Below are positions 39,809 through 48,996 of a stretch of 64,000 nt of DNA, in pieces. A model generated the notes under the pieces. The model was not told the origin of the DNA and searched no databases. It worked only from the letters and a program-made list of their open reading frames with translations. This DNA comes from JAGVSR01 sp963825555. GTDB lineage: Bacteria; Pseudomonadota; Alphaproteobacteria; Rhizobiales; Hyphomicrobiaceae. A program made the translations under genes and the position numbers. The stretch lies in the NCBI GenBank assembly GCA_963825555.1, contig CAWGTZ010000015.1, forward strand, positions 62,001 through 126,000, written 5' to 3'. Positions within the stretch are counted from its first letter, which is position 1; each line of letters starts with the position of its first letter.

Positions 39809-40129
39809 ATGGCCGACGAACTCCTTTCCGAACTGGCCGCGACGATCCGGGCGCGGCGGGGTGCTACGGCCGAGGCATCCTACACGCGTCAGCTTCTGGA
39901 CGGTGGCGTCGAGCGCTGCGCCAAGAAGTTTGGTGAAGAAGCGGTCGAGACGGTGATCGCAGCCCTTAAGCAGAGCGATGAGGCGCTGAAGGGTGAGGCG
40001 GCGGACCTGCTGTTCCATTTGCTGGTGATCCTGGAGGTCCGTGGGATTCCGCTTGAGGACGTTCTGGATGTCCTGCGGGCGCGGCAAGGCACGTCGGGGC
40101 ATGCGGAAAAGGCTGCGCGGGCAAAATGA
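39809..40129 (+). CDS. hisE: Phosphoribosyl-ATP pyrophosphatase
   Basis: A 106-residue HisE of the MazG-like all-alpha fold: SYTRQLLDGGVERCAKKFGEEAVETVIAA and GEAADLLFHLLVIL with the metal-binding acidic residues (EExxE and ExxD). It carries out the second step of histidine synthesis. ATG 39797 is an alternative start four codons earlier. It is separate from the other his genes but followed by coaA, as in many Hyphomicrobiales where hisE-coaA ends the his cluster. Confidence 0.9.
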   Translation: MADELLSELAATIRARRGATAEASYTRQLLDGGVERCAKKFGEEAVETVIAALKQSDEALKGEAADLLFHLLVILEVRGIPLEDVLDVLRARQGTSGHAEKAARAK

Positions 40130-40192
40130 GCCGGCAAGATAGTGATCAGGCCGGTCAAACATTGACAGGCGTCGGATGTGGAAGAGCGTAGC

Positions 40193-41221
40193 GTGAAGCG
40201 TCGAAAAGCGTCCAAGGACGCGGCGTCAGCCATTAAAATTGGACAGCGGGTGCGCAGTGTCGCTCCGCTGGAACTGGCTGAGGACCTCTCTTTTTCTCCC
40301 TATCGAGTCTTCAGCCGTTCCGACTGGGCGCGGTTGCGTGCCGACACGCCTATGACGCTGCTTCCGCAGGAGCTGGAACAGCTCTCCGGTATCATTGAAG
40401 AGCTCTCGGTCGACGAAGTGGAGGAGATTTATCTTCCCCTGTCCCGGCTGTTGAACCTCTACGTTGCTGCACTGCAAAAACTGCACGCTGTAACGTCGAC
40501 ATTCCTCGGCAACACCGACAGCAAAGTGCCATTCATCATTGGTGTGGCGGGTTCTGTGGCGGTGGGAAAGAGCACGACAGCCCGCGTTTTGAAGGCGCTT
40601 CTGGCACGCTGGCCGGACCATCCCAGGGTCGACTTGATCACGACCGATGGATTTTTGCTCCCCAACGTGGAGCTTGAAGCTCGCGGCCTTATGAATCGGA
40701 AAGGCTTCCCCGAGAGCTTCGACACGGCCACGCTATTGAATTTCCTGGCGGATGTTAAATCGGGCAAAACGGTCGTGGAGGCGCCGGTCTACTCGCACTT
40801 TCACTACGATATTCTCCCCGGGCAGATGTTGAGGGTCGAGAGGCCGGACATATTGATCGTGGAAGGTCTCAACGTTCTCCAGCCCGCCCGGTTGCCGAGT
40901 GATGGTGCCGAAATTCCTTTCGTTTCCGACTTTTTCGATTTCTCCATCTACATCGATGCCGAGCCTGAAGTGATACAGACTTGGTATCTGGAGCGGTTCA
41001 TGCGGTTGAGAAGCACCGCGTTTCGCGATCCCGGCGCCTATTTCCATAAGTACGCGAGCATGGCGCTTGAAGATGCAAGGGGCCGGGCACTGAAGCTCTG
41101 GTCCGACATCAACCTCAAGAATCTGGAGGAGAATATTCTCCCTACGCGGCAGCGCGCCCGTCTGATCCTGAGGAAAGCAGCCGATCACAGCGTTGAATCG
41201 GTATCCCTCAGAAAACTCTAG
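40193..41221 (+). CDS. coaA: Type I pantothenate kinase
   Basis: A 342-residue PanK that makes 4'-phosphopantothenate, the first step of CoA synthesis. P-loop GSVAVGKST (about 119-127), then TTDGFLLPN, RKGFPESFD and EAPVYSHFHYDI, all standard for CoaA. The start is GTG 40193, six bases after GGAAGAG; GTG 40178 is upstream of that site. Feedback inhibition by CoA is usual for this type. The window also holds coaE, for the last step. Confidence 0.94.
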   Translation: MKRRKASKDAASAIKIGQRVRSVAPLELAEDLSFSPYRVFSRSDWARLRADTPMTLLPQELEQLSGIIEELSVDEVEEIYLPLSRLLNLYVAALQKLHAVTSTFLGNTDSKVPFIIGVAGSVAVGKSTTARVLKALLARWPDHPRVDLITTDGFLLPNVELEARGLMNRKGFPESFDTATLLNFLADVKSGKTVVEAPVYSHFHYDILPGQMLRVERPDILIVEGLNVLQPARLPSDGAEIPFVSDFFDFSIYIDAEPEVIQTWYLERFMRLRSTAFRDPGAYFHKYASMALEDARGRALKLWSDINLKNLEENILPTRQRARLILRKAADHSVESVSLRKL

Positions 41222-41248
41222 AATTTTTAATTTTTCTCCCCGAGGAGA

Positions 41249-41277
41249 ATAAAAAAAGGGCCGCTTGGGGAGCGGCC
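41249..41277 (-). terminator. Terminator of the putative HTH gene
   Basis: The stem GGCCGCT/AGCGGCC with loop TGGGG-type (41259-41277) is followed on the minus strand by CTTTTTTTATT. It lies 51 bases after the end of the leftward gene and 28 bases after coaA. Confidence 0.85.
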
Positions 41278-41328
41278 ATTTGAGGATCTTTGCTTTTTGG
41301 AGCAGGGCTTTTCCGGGTGCGGCGAAGA

Positions 41329-41931
41329 CTAGGGTCGCGAACTCCTTGGCTTCGAAGCTTGGCCCTCCAAGCTTGCTGTCATCAAACGCAGTAACTCCTG
41401 GCCCCTTAGGAAGCACGCAATGGGGGAGCCTTGGAACGCGTAGGACATCGTCTTTAGCTGTAAGTGAATGGCAACCTGGGCTGCCGAAACGCCCGCAGCG
41501 AGTGCAGCGGAGAACAATTCCTGGTTTGCAAGGCGCTGAGCACTGGCCGGGTGATCGTCGGGAGCCGGCTCCGCAGCCGTCGTCAATTCTTCGGGCCGCG
41601 CGGTTGGATTGCTGCGAGGGGCGGCACGATCCGGCACGTCCTTGCGTGGTGGCGGTGTATTTGTACGTAACTGGATGACGTTGTGCCGGGGGGCGGGCGG
41701 TCGCGCGTTCTGAGCTGCGGGAGCCGAGCTGCTGTTCTGCGCCGCCTGCTGATTGTATTTGTCGCGAAGGCGCCGAATAGCCGATGGATTGGTAATTCCC
41801 ATGGCCTTGATGGCGGTCGTGGGTTTCATGCCCGGATTGGCGGCAATCAATTTGGCCATGGCGGCCAGTCGATCAGCGTCATTCAGCCCGGTTCCTTTCG
41901 GCCGGCCGCGCGCTGCAATCTTCTGAGCCAT
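41329..41931 (-). CDS. Uncharacterised protein with N-terminal HTH-like region
   Basis: A 200-residue protein I cannot assign to a named family. The N-terminal ~55 residues have an AT-hook-like RGRPKGTG, then a helical segment and KPTTAIKAMGITNPSAIRRLRDKY, which reads as a helix-turn-helix. The middle is Pro/Ala/Arg-rich and probably disordered. The C-terminal segment (AAGVSAAQVAIHLQLKTMSYAFQGSP) is helical. A DNA-binding role is inference. ATG 41931 is preferred over TTG 41940. It has its own terminator and an AT-rich upstream region, which supports a real gene. Confidence 0.65.
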   Translation of the reverse strand: MAQKIAARGRPKGTGLNDADRLAAMAKLIAANPGMKPTTAIKAMGITNPSAIRRLRDKYNQQAAQNSSSAPAAQNARPPAPRHNVIQLRTNTPPPRKDVPDRAAPRSNPTARPEELTTAAEPAPDDHPASAQRLANQELFSAALAAGVSAAQVAIHLQLKTMSYAFQGSPIACFLRGQELLRLMTASLEGQASKPRSSRP

Positions 41932-42180
41932 TTTCCGCAACCTTGTTCACTCGCGATTCGTAATGGAAAAAGAATGGCGTAATTCGCCCAATACTCCAGG
42001 GAAAATAATTAGGACAACGTAAAGAAAAAAATAGAACCATATGTTTCTGTTGCGAAATTACACCTCGGACTTGTATATCGAGAGAACAAATAGGGCATTT
42101 TTAGATACAACAGCGTGGCGCGCTGCGAAATGCTCATGCATTTCGTAGCCGGTAAAATCGGGTATTCTTTGTCCTGTAGA
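41932..42180. promoter_or_regulatory. AT-rich gap with a perfect inverted repeat
   Basis: This 249-bp gap is clearly more AT-rich than its surroundings and should hold the promoter of the HTH-like gene. At about 42126-42147, CGAAATGC and GCATTTCG flank the loop TCAT; neither side has a T run, so it is not an obvious terminator and might be an operator or the end of the kinase transcript. Confidence 0.4.
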
Positions 42181-43179
42181 TCAGGAAATGAGACCGCGTT
42201 TCCGCGCTAATTCAGCGAGGTTTACCTCGGGACGTGCACCGATGTGGGAAATGATTTCCGCAGCGGCGAGGCTGCCGAGTCGTCCGGAGGTCTCAAGGGT
42301 GGCGCCGGACGCGACACCGTGAAGGAATCCGGCTGCATAGAGATCGCCGGCGCCCGTCGTATCGACCACCTGGTCCACAGGATCAACGGGGATCTCGTGG
42401 GCTGATCCGTCCGCGAGAATTACGGACCCCTTGGCGCTGCGCGTGAGGACGGCCAGGCGCGTGTCGGAGGCGGCGCGGCGGGCGGCTTCGTCGAACTGAT
42501 CCGTTTCATAAAGTGAAGTGATCTCGCTCTCGTTGGCAAAGAGAATGCCGACCCCTGAACGAATGAGCTCGAGGAATTCTGTCCGATGGCGGTCGACGCA
42601 GAAGGGGTCAGAGAGCGTCAGTGCGACCTTGCGGCCGGCTTTGTTGGCAATCGCGACAGCCTGGCGGAATGCTGCCTTGGCCTGTGGCTGGTCGAACAGA
42701 TAGCCCTCCAGGTAGACGATCTCGGAGGCTTCGATGAGGTCCGGGTCGACCTCACCGTGATCGAGGTCGGTGCTGATGCCAAGATAGGTATTCATCGTGC
42801 GCTCACCGTCGGGCGTGACGAGGATGAGTGAGCGCGAAGTGGGGGCTTTGCCGTTAACGGGCGCGGTCTCGAAGTTGACGCCGGCGGCACCGATGTCGTG
42901 GCGGAAAATACGGCCGAACTCGTCGCCAGCCACTTTGCCGATGAAAGCCGCTTTGCTGCCGAAAGAGGATAGACCGACCATGCTATTGGCCGCCGATCCG
43001 CCGGAGATCTCGATCCCCGGTCCCATATCGCAATAGAGACGCTCCATGGTCTCGGCATCGACGAGGCGCATCGACCCCTTGATCGCGCCGTGGCGGGCGA
43101 GAAAATCGTCATCGCATCTTCCGATGATGTCGACGATGGCGTTGCCAATGGCTACGACGGCGTAACGGGTTGCGGTCAT
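42181..43179 (-). CDS. PfkB family sugar/nucleoside kinase, adenosine kinase-like
   Basis: A 332-residue ribokinase-family enzyme. It starts AVVAIGNAIVDII, has the substrate Gly pair in EISGGSAANSMVGL, and the catalytic DTTGAGDLYAAGFL with the anion hole. The pattern resembles proteins annotated adenosine kinase in Hyphomicrobiales; the substrate is inferred from likeness only. It is followed at 80 bases by holA reading the other way round in order (holA lies upstream on the same strand). Confidence 0.85.
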   Translation of the reverse strand: MTATRYAVVAIGNAIVDIIGRCDDDFLARHGAIKGSMRLVDAETMERLYCDMGPGIEISGGSAANSMVGLSSFGSKAAFIGKVAGDEFGRIFRHDIGAAGVNFETAPVNGKAPTSRSLILVTPDGERTMNTYLGISTDLDHGEVDPDLIEASEIVYLEGYLFDQPQAKAAFRQAVAIANKAGRKVALTLSDPFCVDRHRTEFLELIRSGVGILFANESEITSLYETDQFDEAARRAASDTRLAVLTRSAKGSVILADGSAHEIPVDPVDQVVDTTGAGDLYAAGFLHGVASGATLETSGRLGSLAAAEIISHIGARPEVNLAELARKRGLIS

Positions 43180-43259
43180 GGGGTGTCCTTCGTTCTAATC
43201 GCGCGCGGACTATAGGCGGTGAGGTTCGTGGCGCAACGAGGCCGATGGCCGCTCAGCCG

Positions 43260-44300
43260 CTAGCGGGCGGATCTGGCGCCGGCTGCTGGCAACCGTGAGA
43301 GGCTGAGGATGAGACGCTCGGTCAGCATGTCTTCCAGCGCCGACGAAACGCGGGCATTGCGCGCCGCTGTTGCGATGCCTCCAAGAGCCACATCGAGCAT
43401 CTCGGTCCGCCAGGCGCGGCACTGGGCAGCGAGCGCATCCTTCACCTTGAAATGAACCGCGGGTCGCAGCTCGCCGATAGCTGCGTCGACCGATTGCCCT
43501 GAGTCGATCGATGTCCTGAGCCGGTGCAGCCGCACAAAGTACCGCTGGATGGCCGAGATGATGTTCTGCGCGTTTTCTCCCGCAGCCAGGGCACGGGATA
43601 GCTCGCGCACAGCGCGCGGACTGTCGCCCGATGCGGTTGCCATGACGATTCGATCGATGGTGAGTTCGGCGGCGTCGCCGACGACGGCATCGACATCGTC
43701 CTCGCTGATCTGGCCCGTATCGCGCGCATAAAGAGCAAGCTTCTCGATTTCGCCACGCGACATGACGCGGTCGGCGCCAAGGCGGCTCATGAGAAGTTGC
43801 CGGGCGCCCGGGGTAATGGTGAGGCGGTTCTGCTCCAGGATCTCGCGTATGACGTCGCCCAGACCTCGCGTGTCGTCGATATAGCAGGGGATGGCGGCGG
43901 CATTCGCGGACTTCTCGAAGGCAAGTCGCATACCGTCGTCACGTTTCAGATTGCCCGCTTCCACGATCAGGACGCCTGCGAGGTCCTTGGCCACGGCATA
44001 GGGCTTCAACATCGCGGCGTTGATCCGCTTTCCGGTGGAGACACGGACAATCTTGCGGCCGCCGAACATGGGCATTGTGAAGAGTTCGATCGACAGGCGG
44101 TCTGGGTCGTTCTCGATGTCGATCTCGTCCAGGCGGACGATTTCACCGGGGGTGGAGTCATGGCTGCTGATGGCCTTGGCGAGGTTGGCGGCGCGCTCGC
44201 TGACAAGACCTTGGTCGGTGCCGAAGAGGAGATAGGCGGTAAAGCGGGCTTCTGGCGTTTTTAGAAAGGCGGCTGCTTGACCGGCTTTGACGGCAACCAT
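43260..44300 (-). CDS. holA: DNA polymerase III delta subunit
   Basis: A 346-residue HolA, the clamp-loader wrench that opens the beta clamp. The N-terminal AAA-like fold has YLLFGTDQGLVSERAANLAKA, followed by LFTMPMFGGRKIVRV and LIVEAGNLKRDDGMRLAFEK; the C-terminal collar domain contains AENAQ-type ENAQNIISAIQRYFVRLHRL. ATG 44300 is used because family similarity starts there. The order leuS-lptE-holA is conserved in Proteobacteria. Seven bases separate it from lptE. Confidence 0.92.
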   Translation of the reverse strand: MVAVKAGQAAAFLKTPEARFTAYLLFGTDQGLVSERAANLAKAISSHDSTPGEIVRLDEIDIENDPDRLSIELFTMPMFGGRKIVRVSTGKRINAAMLKPYAVAKDLAGVLIVEAGNLKRDDGMRLAFEKSANAAAIPCYIDDTRGLGDVIREILEQNRLTITPGARQLLMSRLGADRVMSRGEIEKLALYARDTGQISEDDVDAVVGDAAELTIDRIVMATASGDSPRAVRELSRALAAGENAQNIISAIQRYFVRLHRLRTSIDSGQSVDAAIGELRPAVHFKVKDALAAQCRAWRTEMLDVALGGIATAARNARVSSALEDMLTERLILSLSRLPAAGARSAR

Positions 44301-44307
44301 GGCCGGA

Positions 44308-44877
44308 TCAGGCGGTGGAGGAGAGGTAAGCCGCAACGCGGTTTTTGAGGTCCTCGCCCACGGTCTTGGCGGCGCGGTCTTCCGCGTCCTGGCGCGCCCG
44401 CACATTGGAGAAGATGGACTGGAAGCGCTCGAAGGCAGCGCGGGAGTAGCTCTTGCCCTCCATCACGACTTGGCTGTCGGCAATCCGGACCAGCTTGAAT
44501 GATGCATCCAGATTGTAGATCTGAGAGCGTAAATCACCGTCCGTTTGAACGAGTGTGGACGCGACTGACTCGCGAATGGCGACCTCGAGCCGGTAGACGG
44601 GATCCAACTGGGCCCCACCGCCGGTCGACTGGTAGATGAATTCGTTGCGCACCTGCTGGCCGACGCGACCCGGTATCGTCGAAATGTCGACTTGAGCCAG
44701 CTTCTGCTCGGTGGCGGCGCCGCCAATTCCAGCCGAGCCGTACATTGGACGGAAGCCAGCATCGCCACAGCCGGCAAGGAGCGTTCCAACTGCGGCGAGT
44801 AAAACAGCACCGCGGACGCCGCGCGAGGTGCGCACGCCCTTCAAAACGACCATTTCGCTGCGACGAGTTCCGAACAT
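44308..44877 (-). CDS. lptE: LPS-assembly lipoprotein LptE
   Basis: A 189-residue lipoprotein with a lipobox LLAGC (Cys at about residue 37) after a basic N-terminus and hydrophobic core. The mature part has GFRPMYG and an alternating beta pattern (QVRNEFIYQ, YRLEVAIRES, ASFKLVRI), typical of LptE, the plug of the LptD LPS translocon. The start at ATG 44877 has GAGG five bases upstream; a later ATG at 44853 is also possible. It lies between leuS and holA, its conserved place. Confidence 0.88.
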   Translation of the reverse strand: MFGTRRSEMVVLKGVRTSRGVRGAVLLAAVGTLLAGCGDAGFRPMYGSAGIGGAATEQKLAQVDISTIPGRVGQQVRNEFIYQSTGGGAQLDPVYRLEVAIRESVASTLVQTDGDLRSQIYNLDASFKLVRIADSQVVMEGKSYSRAAFERFQSIFSNVRARQDAEDRAAKTVGEDLKNRVAAYLSSTA

Positions 44878-44884
44878 ACGCGCC

Positions 44885-47495
44885 TCAGGCAACGATATTC
44901 ACTATCCTCTGAGGCACAACGATGACCTTCTTGGCCGGTCGCCCCTCAAGGACCTTAGCGACGGGCTCAAGCCCCAGTGCCGCGGCTTCAACCTCGGCAT
45001 TGGTGGCCGACCGCGCAACGGTAATCTCGCCACGCCGCTTCCCGTTGACCTGTACGGCAATGGTCACGCGATCGTCAACGAGCAACGCCGGATCGGCCTC
45101 TGGCCAGGGTTCTTTGGCCAGCAAGGTGTTGTATCCGAGCCGCGCCCAGCACTCCTCCGCCAGATGTGGCATCATTGGGGCGATCATCTTTACGAGTATT
45201 TCGGCGCATTCATGCAAGACCGGGTCGAGGTCTTGGTTTGACTTTCCTAATGCTCCGGAAAGGGCGTTCGTGAACTCGTAAATCTGAGCGACTGCCACGT
45301 TAAATCTTAGGGCTTCGATATTGCGGCCGACGGCATCCAAGGCTTTATGCGCGGCCCGGCGTATCTCGGTCGCCTGGGCGCACTCCGGTGCGGCTGCCTG
45401 TCCGGGACCGCGCTCGGCGATATCATTCACGAGGCGCCAAATGCGCTGAATGAAGCGTCCAGCGCCTTGCACCCCGGCCTCGGTCCAGATGACGTCGCGT
45501 TCTGGCGGGCTGTCGGAGAGCATGAACCAGCGGGCGCAATCGGCTCCCCAGTGCGCGATGATGTCGTCGGGATCGACGAGGTTCTTCTTCGACTTCGACA
45601 TCTTCTCGATGGAGCCGATAATGGCCGGTTTACCGGTGGCGATCTCCGTGGCGCGGCGGTTCTCGCCCTCGCCTTCAAGCGCAACCTCGGTCGGCAGGAG
45701 CCACGCGCCGCTCTCTGACTTGTAGGTCTCGTGGGTCACCATGCCTTGGGTGAAGAGGGCGGCGAAAGGTTCCTTTACAGAGTTGGGTGCGGCGCCGGCC
45801 TCCCCCATCGCGCGCCAGAAGAATCGCGAATAAAGCAGATGCAAAATCGCGTGCTCGATCCCGCCAATGTATTGGTCGACGGGCAGCCAGTAGTTTGCGG
45901 CCTTCTCGTCCACCGGGGTTTTGGCGTCGGGGGCGGTAAAGCGAGCGTAGTACCAGGAACTATCGACGAAGGTGTCCATGGTGTCGGTTTCGCGGCGCGC
46001 CGCCGTCCCGCACTTCGGGCAATCGACGTGCTTCCAGGTCGGATGCCGGTCAAGCGGATTGCCCGCCTTGTCGAACGTCGCGTCCTCGGGGAGTTCAATC
46101 GGCAGATCCTTCGCCGGCACCGGAACGACACCGCAGTTCTCACAGTGGATCACGGGGATCGGACACCCCCAGTAGCGTTGTCGTGAGACGCCCCAGTCCT
46201 TCAGTCGATATTTCACCTGGCGCCTAGCGACGGGCTTGCTGCCTAGCGTCTCTCGCTCGAGTTTGTCCGCGACCTTCGCGAAGGCCTCCTCGGGCGAAAG
46301 GCCATCGAGGAAACGCGAGTTGATCATCGTCCCGTCGCCGTCGATGGCGGTATCGGCAATGGCGAAGGTCTTGGGGTCCGCGCCCGCGGGCAGCACGACG
46401 GGAATGACGGGGAGGTCGTATTTACGCGCGAAATCAAGGTCGCGCTGGTCGCCCGAAGGACAGCCGAAAATAGCGCCGGTGCCGTACTCCATGAGAACGA
46501 AGTTGGCGACCCACACGGGAATCAGCCAATCGGGATCGAGCGGGTGGCGGACCTTGAGACCCGTATCGAACCCGAGTTTTTCTCCCTTTTCGATTTCGAT
46601 AACGGACGTGCCGCGCCGGCGGCACTCGTCGGCGAATGCTGCAAGCTTGGCATTTTTCTCCGCGAGCTTGCGCGCGATGGGGTGATCTGGGGCGATAGCA
46701 ACGAAGGAGGCGCCGAAGAGCGTATCGGGCCGGGTGGTGAAGACCTCGATCTCCGATTTCACCGTCAGGTGCGCCGTCCGGATCGAGCGCCCAGCGGACC
46801 GACATGCCTTCCGAGCGGCCGATCCAGTTGGCCTGCATAAGGCGGACCTTCTCCGGCCACTTGTCGAGAGTGCCGAGCGCATCGAGCAGATCGTCGGCGA
46901 ACGCCGAGATCTTGAAGTACCAGACCTGCATCTCGCGTTGTTCGACGAGCGCTCCGGAACGCCAGCCACGGCCGTCGATGACCTGTTCGTTGGCGAGCAC
47001 GGTCTGGTCGACAGGGTCCCAGTTCACCTTTCCGGGTCCTCGATAGGCTAGGCCCTTCTCAAGGAGCTTCAGGAAGATCGCCTGCTGGTGGCGGTAGTAG
47101 TCCACGTTGCAGGTGGCGACCTCTCGTGACCAGTCCAGCGAAAGGCCCATCGACTTGAGCTGCGTCCGCATCGTGTCGATATTGGCGTATGTCCATTTGG
47201 CGGGGTGGGTCTTGCGCTCCAGTGCTGCGTTCTCGGCCGGCATGCCGAAGGCGTCCCAGCCCATGGGATGGAGCACATTGAATCCCTTGGCGCGCTTGTA
47301 ACGGGCGAACACGTCGCCCATGGCATAGTTGCGCACATGGCCCATGTGGATGCGCCCAGAGGGATAGGGGAACATCTCCAGCACATAGGACTTAGGGGCG
47401 CTAAAATCGTTGCGGGCTGCGAAGATGCCGGCCTGATCCCAGGCCGTCTGCCAGTGCCGTTCGCGGTCGGGCGCGTTGTAGCGTTCGGTTGCCAT
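44885..47495 (-). CDS. leuS: Leucyl-tRNA synthetase, split by a +1 frameshift
   Basis: This class I synthetase charges tRNA-Leu. Residues up to SVRWALDPDG read in one frame, with the HIGH motif as HMGH (GRIHMGHVRNYAMGD). From about KSEIEVFTTRPDTLFGASF the protein continues in the next frame, including the editing domain (CP1, TTRPDT), KMSKS (EKMSKSKKN) and the C-terminal end EGRPAKKVIVVPQRIVNIVA. The break is within about 46756-46790 (minus strand). The span is 2,611 bases, one more than a multiple of three, so one extra base restores an 869-residue LeuS. Both halves are otherwise intact, so a sequencing error is more likely than loss of an essential gene. Confidence 0.9.
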
Positions 47496-47650
47496 AGGGC
47501 GGTCGCTGATCTTTCGGGAGAATGGTGAACGGATTAGGCGGTACAGAGCCTGAAAGGGCCAAGGGGGTCAAGGCGGCATGGGATGCCTTAGGGCGGCGCC
47601 CGGACCCCCGGGTCAGCCGTTCACAATCATGGGTAAGTTTTATAAAAAAA

Positions 47651-47808
47651 TACCTATGACAGGATCTGTTCTGGGTCGTGGCGACACATGACCGGCCTGT
47701 CATAGGCAAAAATCTCATATTTTTACCCATGAGAGGCCGATCATGTGTAAGGTCGGGACATGAGTCGTCTCTCATGTCCAAAAAGTACAGAAAATTACCC
47801 GTGACACG
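47651..47808. repeat. Array of eight copies of a ~13-bp motif before the Fic gene
   Basis: Eight near-copies of TACMYATGASMGG lie in 158 bp. On the plus strand: TACCTATGACAGG (47651), ACACATGACCGG (47684), TACCCATGAGAGG (47724), GGGACATGAGTCG (47755) and TACCCGTGACACG (47796, ending at the base before the Fic ATG). On the minus strand: TGCCTATGACAGG (47696-47708), TACACATGATCGG (47737-47749) and TGGACATGAGAG (47769-47780). Opposed copies form long inverted repeats. The last copy covers the place of the ribosome site. The pattern suggests operators for a repressor or autoregulator, possibly the Fic protein, which has a C-terminal winged-helix-like region. Confidence 0.75.
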
Positions 47809-48996
47809 ATGACCAAGACCAAGAAAACAGCCCACGATCCCGCGCGGCCCTACAATGCCCTGCCTGCGTTGCCGCCCAAAGCGGACCTGGAAACGAAAGC
47901 TATCTTGAAGCGGTGCGTGGCTGCGCGGACGGAACTGGCCGAACTCAGAGTCGCCGGACGGCTGATCCCCGACCAGTCGGTGCTCATCAACGCCATACCG
48001 ATGCTCGAAGCGCGAGCCTCTTCGGAAATCGAGAACATCGTGACCACGAACGACTCACTCTTTCGCGAGGCGAGCCTGGGTGCGGACAATCCAGGCAGCG
48101 ACCCGGCGGCCAAGGAAGCTCTACGGTATCGCACTGCCCTCTACCAGGGGTTCCAGACCCTCTCAGAACGGCCCTTGACGACGCGCATCGCGGTCGAGAC
48201 GTGCCGCACCATCACGGGCACCGATATTGACCTTCGCGCGACGCCGGGCACGACACTGCGCAACGGGATCACCGGAGAAGTGGTCTATACGCCGCCGGAA
48301 GGGCGGGAGGTGATCCGCGACCTGCTCGGCAACTGGGAGGATTACGTCAATGCCGAGAGCGATGTGGATCCGCTGATCCGCATGGCGGTCCAGCACTATC
48401 AGTTCGAGGCCATTCATCCCTTCGGCGACGGCAATGGGCGAACGGGGCGCATCCTCAATCTGTTGTTCCTCATCCAGGCGGGCCTGCTCGACAAGCCGAC
48501 CCTTTATCTCAGCCGGCACATCCTGAAGACGCGGATCGACTATTACGCGGCGCTGGCACGCGTCACCCGGGAACGGGATTGGGAGTCCTGGGTGATCTAC
48601 ATGCTGACGGCCGTCGAGCACACGGCAAAATGGACGAACCAGAAAATCAACGCCATTCGCGAATTGATGGGACATACGCAATCGTTCGTTCGCACGGCCA
48701 AGCCGCGGCTTTATTCGCACGAACTCATTCAGCTCATCTTCAGCCAGCCCTATTGCCGGATCGAGACCCTGACGGCATCGGGTCTGGGCACGCGCAAAAC
48801 CGTGTCGCTGCATCTGAAGGAACTCGTGGCGATTGGCGTACTCGTGGAAGAGAAAGCATGGCGCGACAAGGTGTTCATCAATCGTAAGTATCTCGACCTT
48901 CTGTCGAGCGACGAGCATGTGTTTGCTCCCTATCCAGCGCCGCTCAAACCGGTCGCCAAGCCTCGGACAAAACCCAAGGAGACATCGCGTGGCTGA
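47809..48996 (+). CDS. Fic family protein with C-terminal winged-helix-like region
   Basis: A 395-residue Fic protein that likely AMPylates (or otherwise modifies) a target protein. The catalytic motif is complete: HPFGDGNGRTGR at residues 203-214. An N-terminal inhibitory helix motif S-x-x-x-E-N is visible at 71-76 (SSEIEN), as in class II Fic proteins, so the activity is probably self-repressed. The C-terminal ~100 residues (IETLTASGLGTRKTVSLHLKELVAIGVL) read as a winged HTH. Target unknown. The stop overlaps the yggS start by eight bases. The gene is divergent from leuS and preceded by the motif array at 47651-47808. Confidence 0.9.
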   Translation: MTKTKKTAHDPARPYNALPALPPKADLETKAILKRCVAARTELAELRVAGRLIPDQSVLINAIPMLEARASSEIENIVTTNDSLFREASLGADNPGSDPAAKEALRYRTALYQGFQTLSERPLTTRIAVETCRTITGTDIDLRATPGTTLRNGITGEVVYTPPEGREVIRDLLGNWEDYVNAESDVDPLIRMAVQHYQFEAIHPFGDGNGRTGRILNLLFLIQAGLLDKPTLYLSRHILKTRIDYYAALARVTRERDWESWVIYMLTAVEHTAKWTNQKINAIRELMGHTQSFVRTAKPRLYSHELIQLIFSQPYCRIETLTASGLGTRKTVSLHLKELVAIGVLVEEKAWRDKVFINRKYLDLLSSDEHVFAPYPAPLKPVAKPRTKPKETSRG

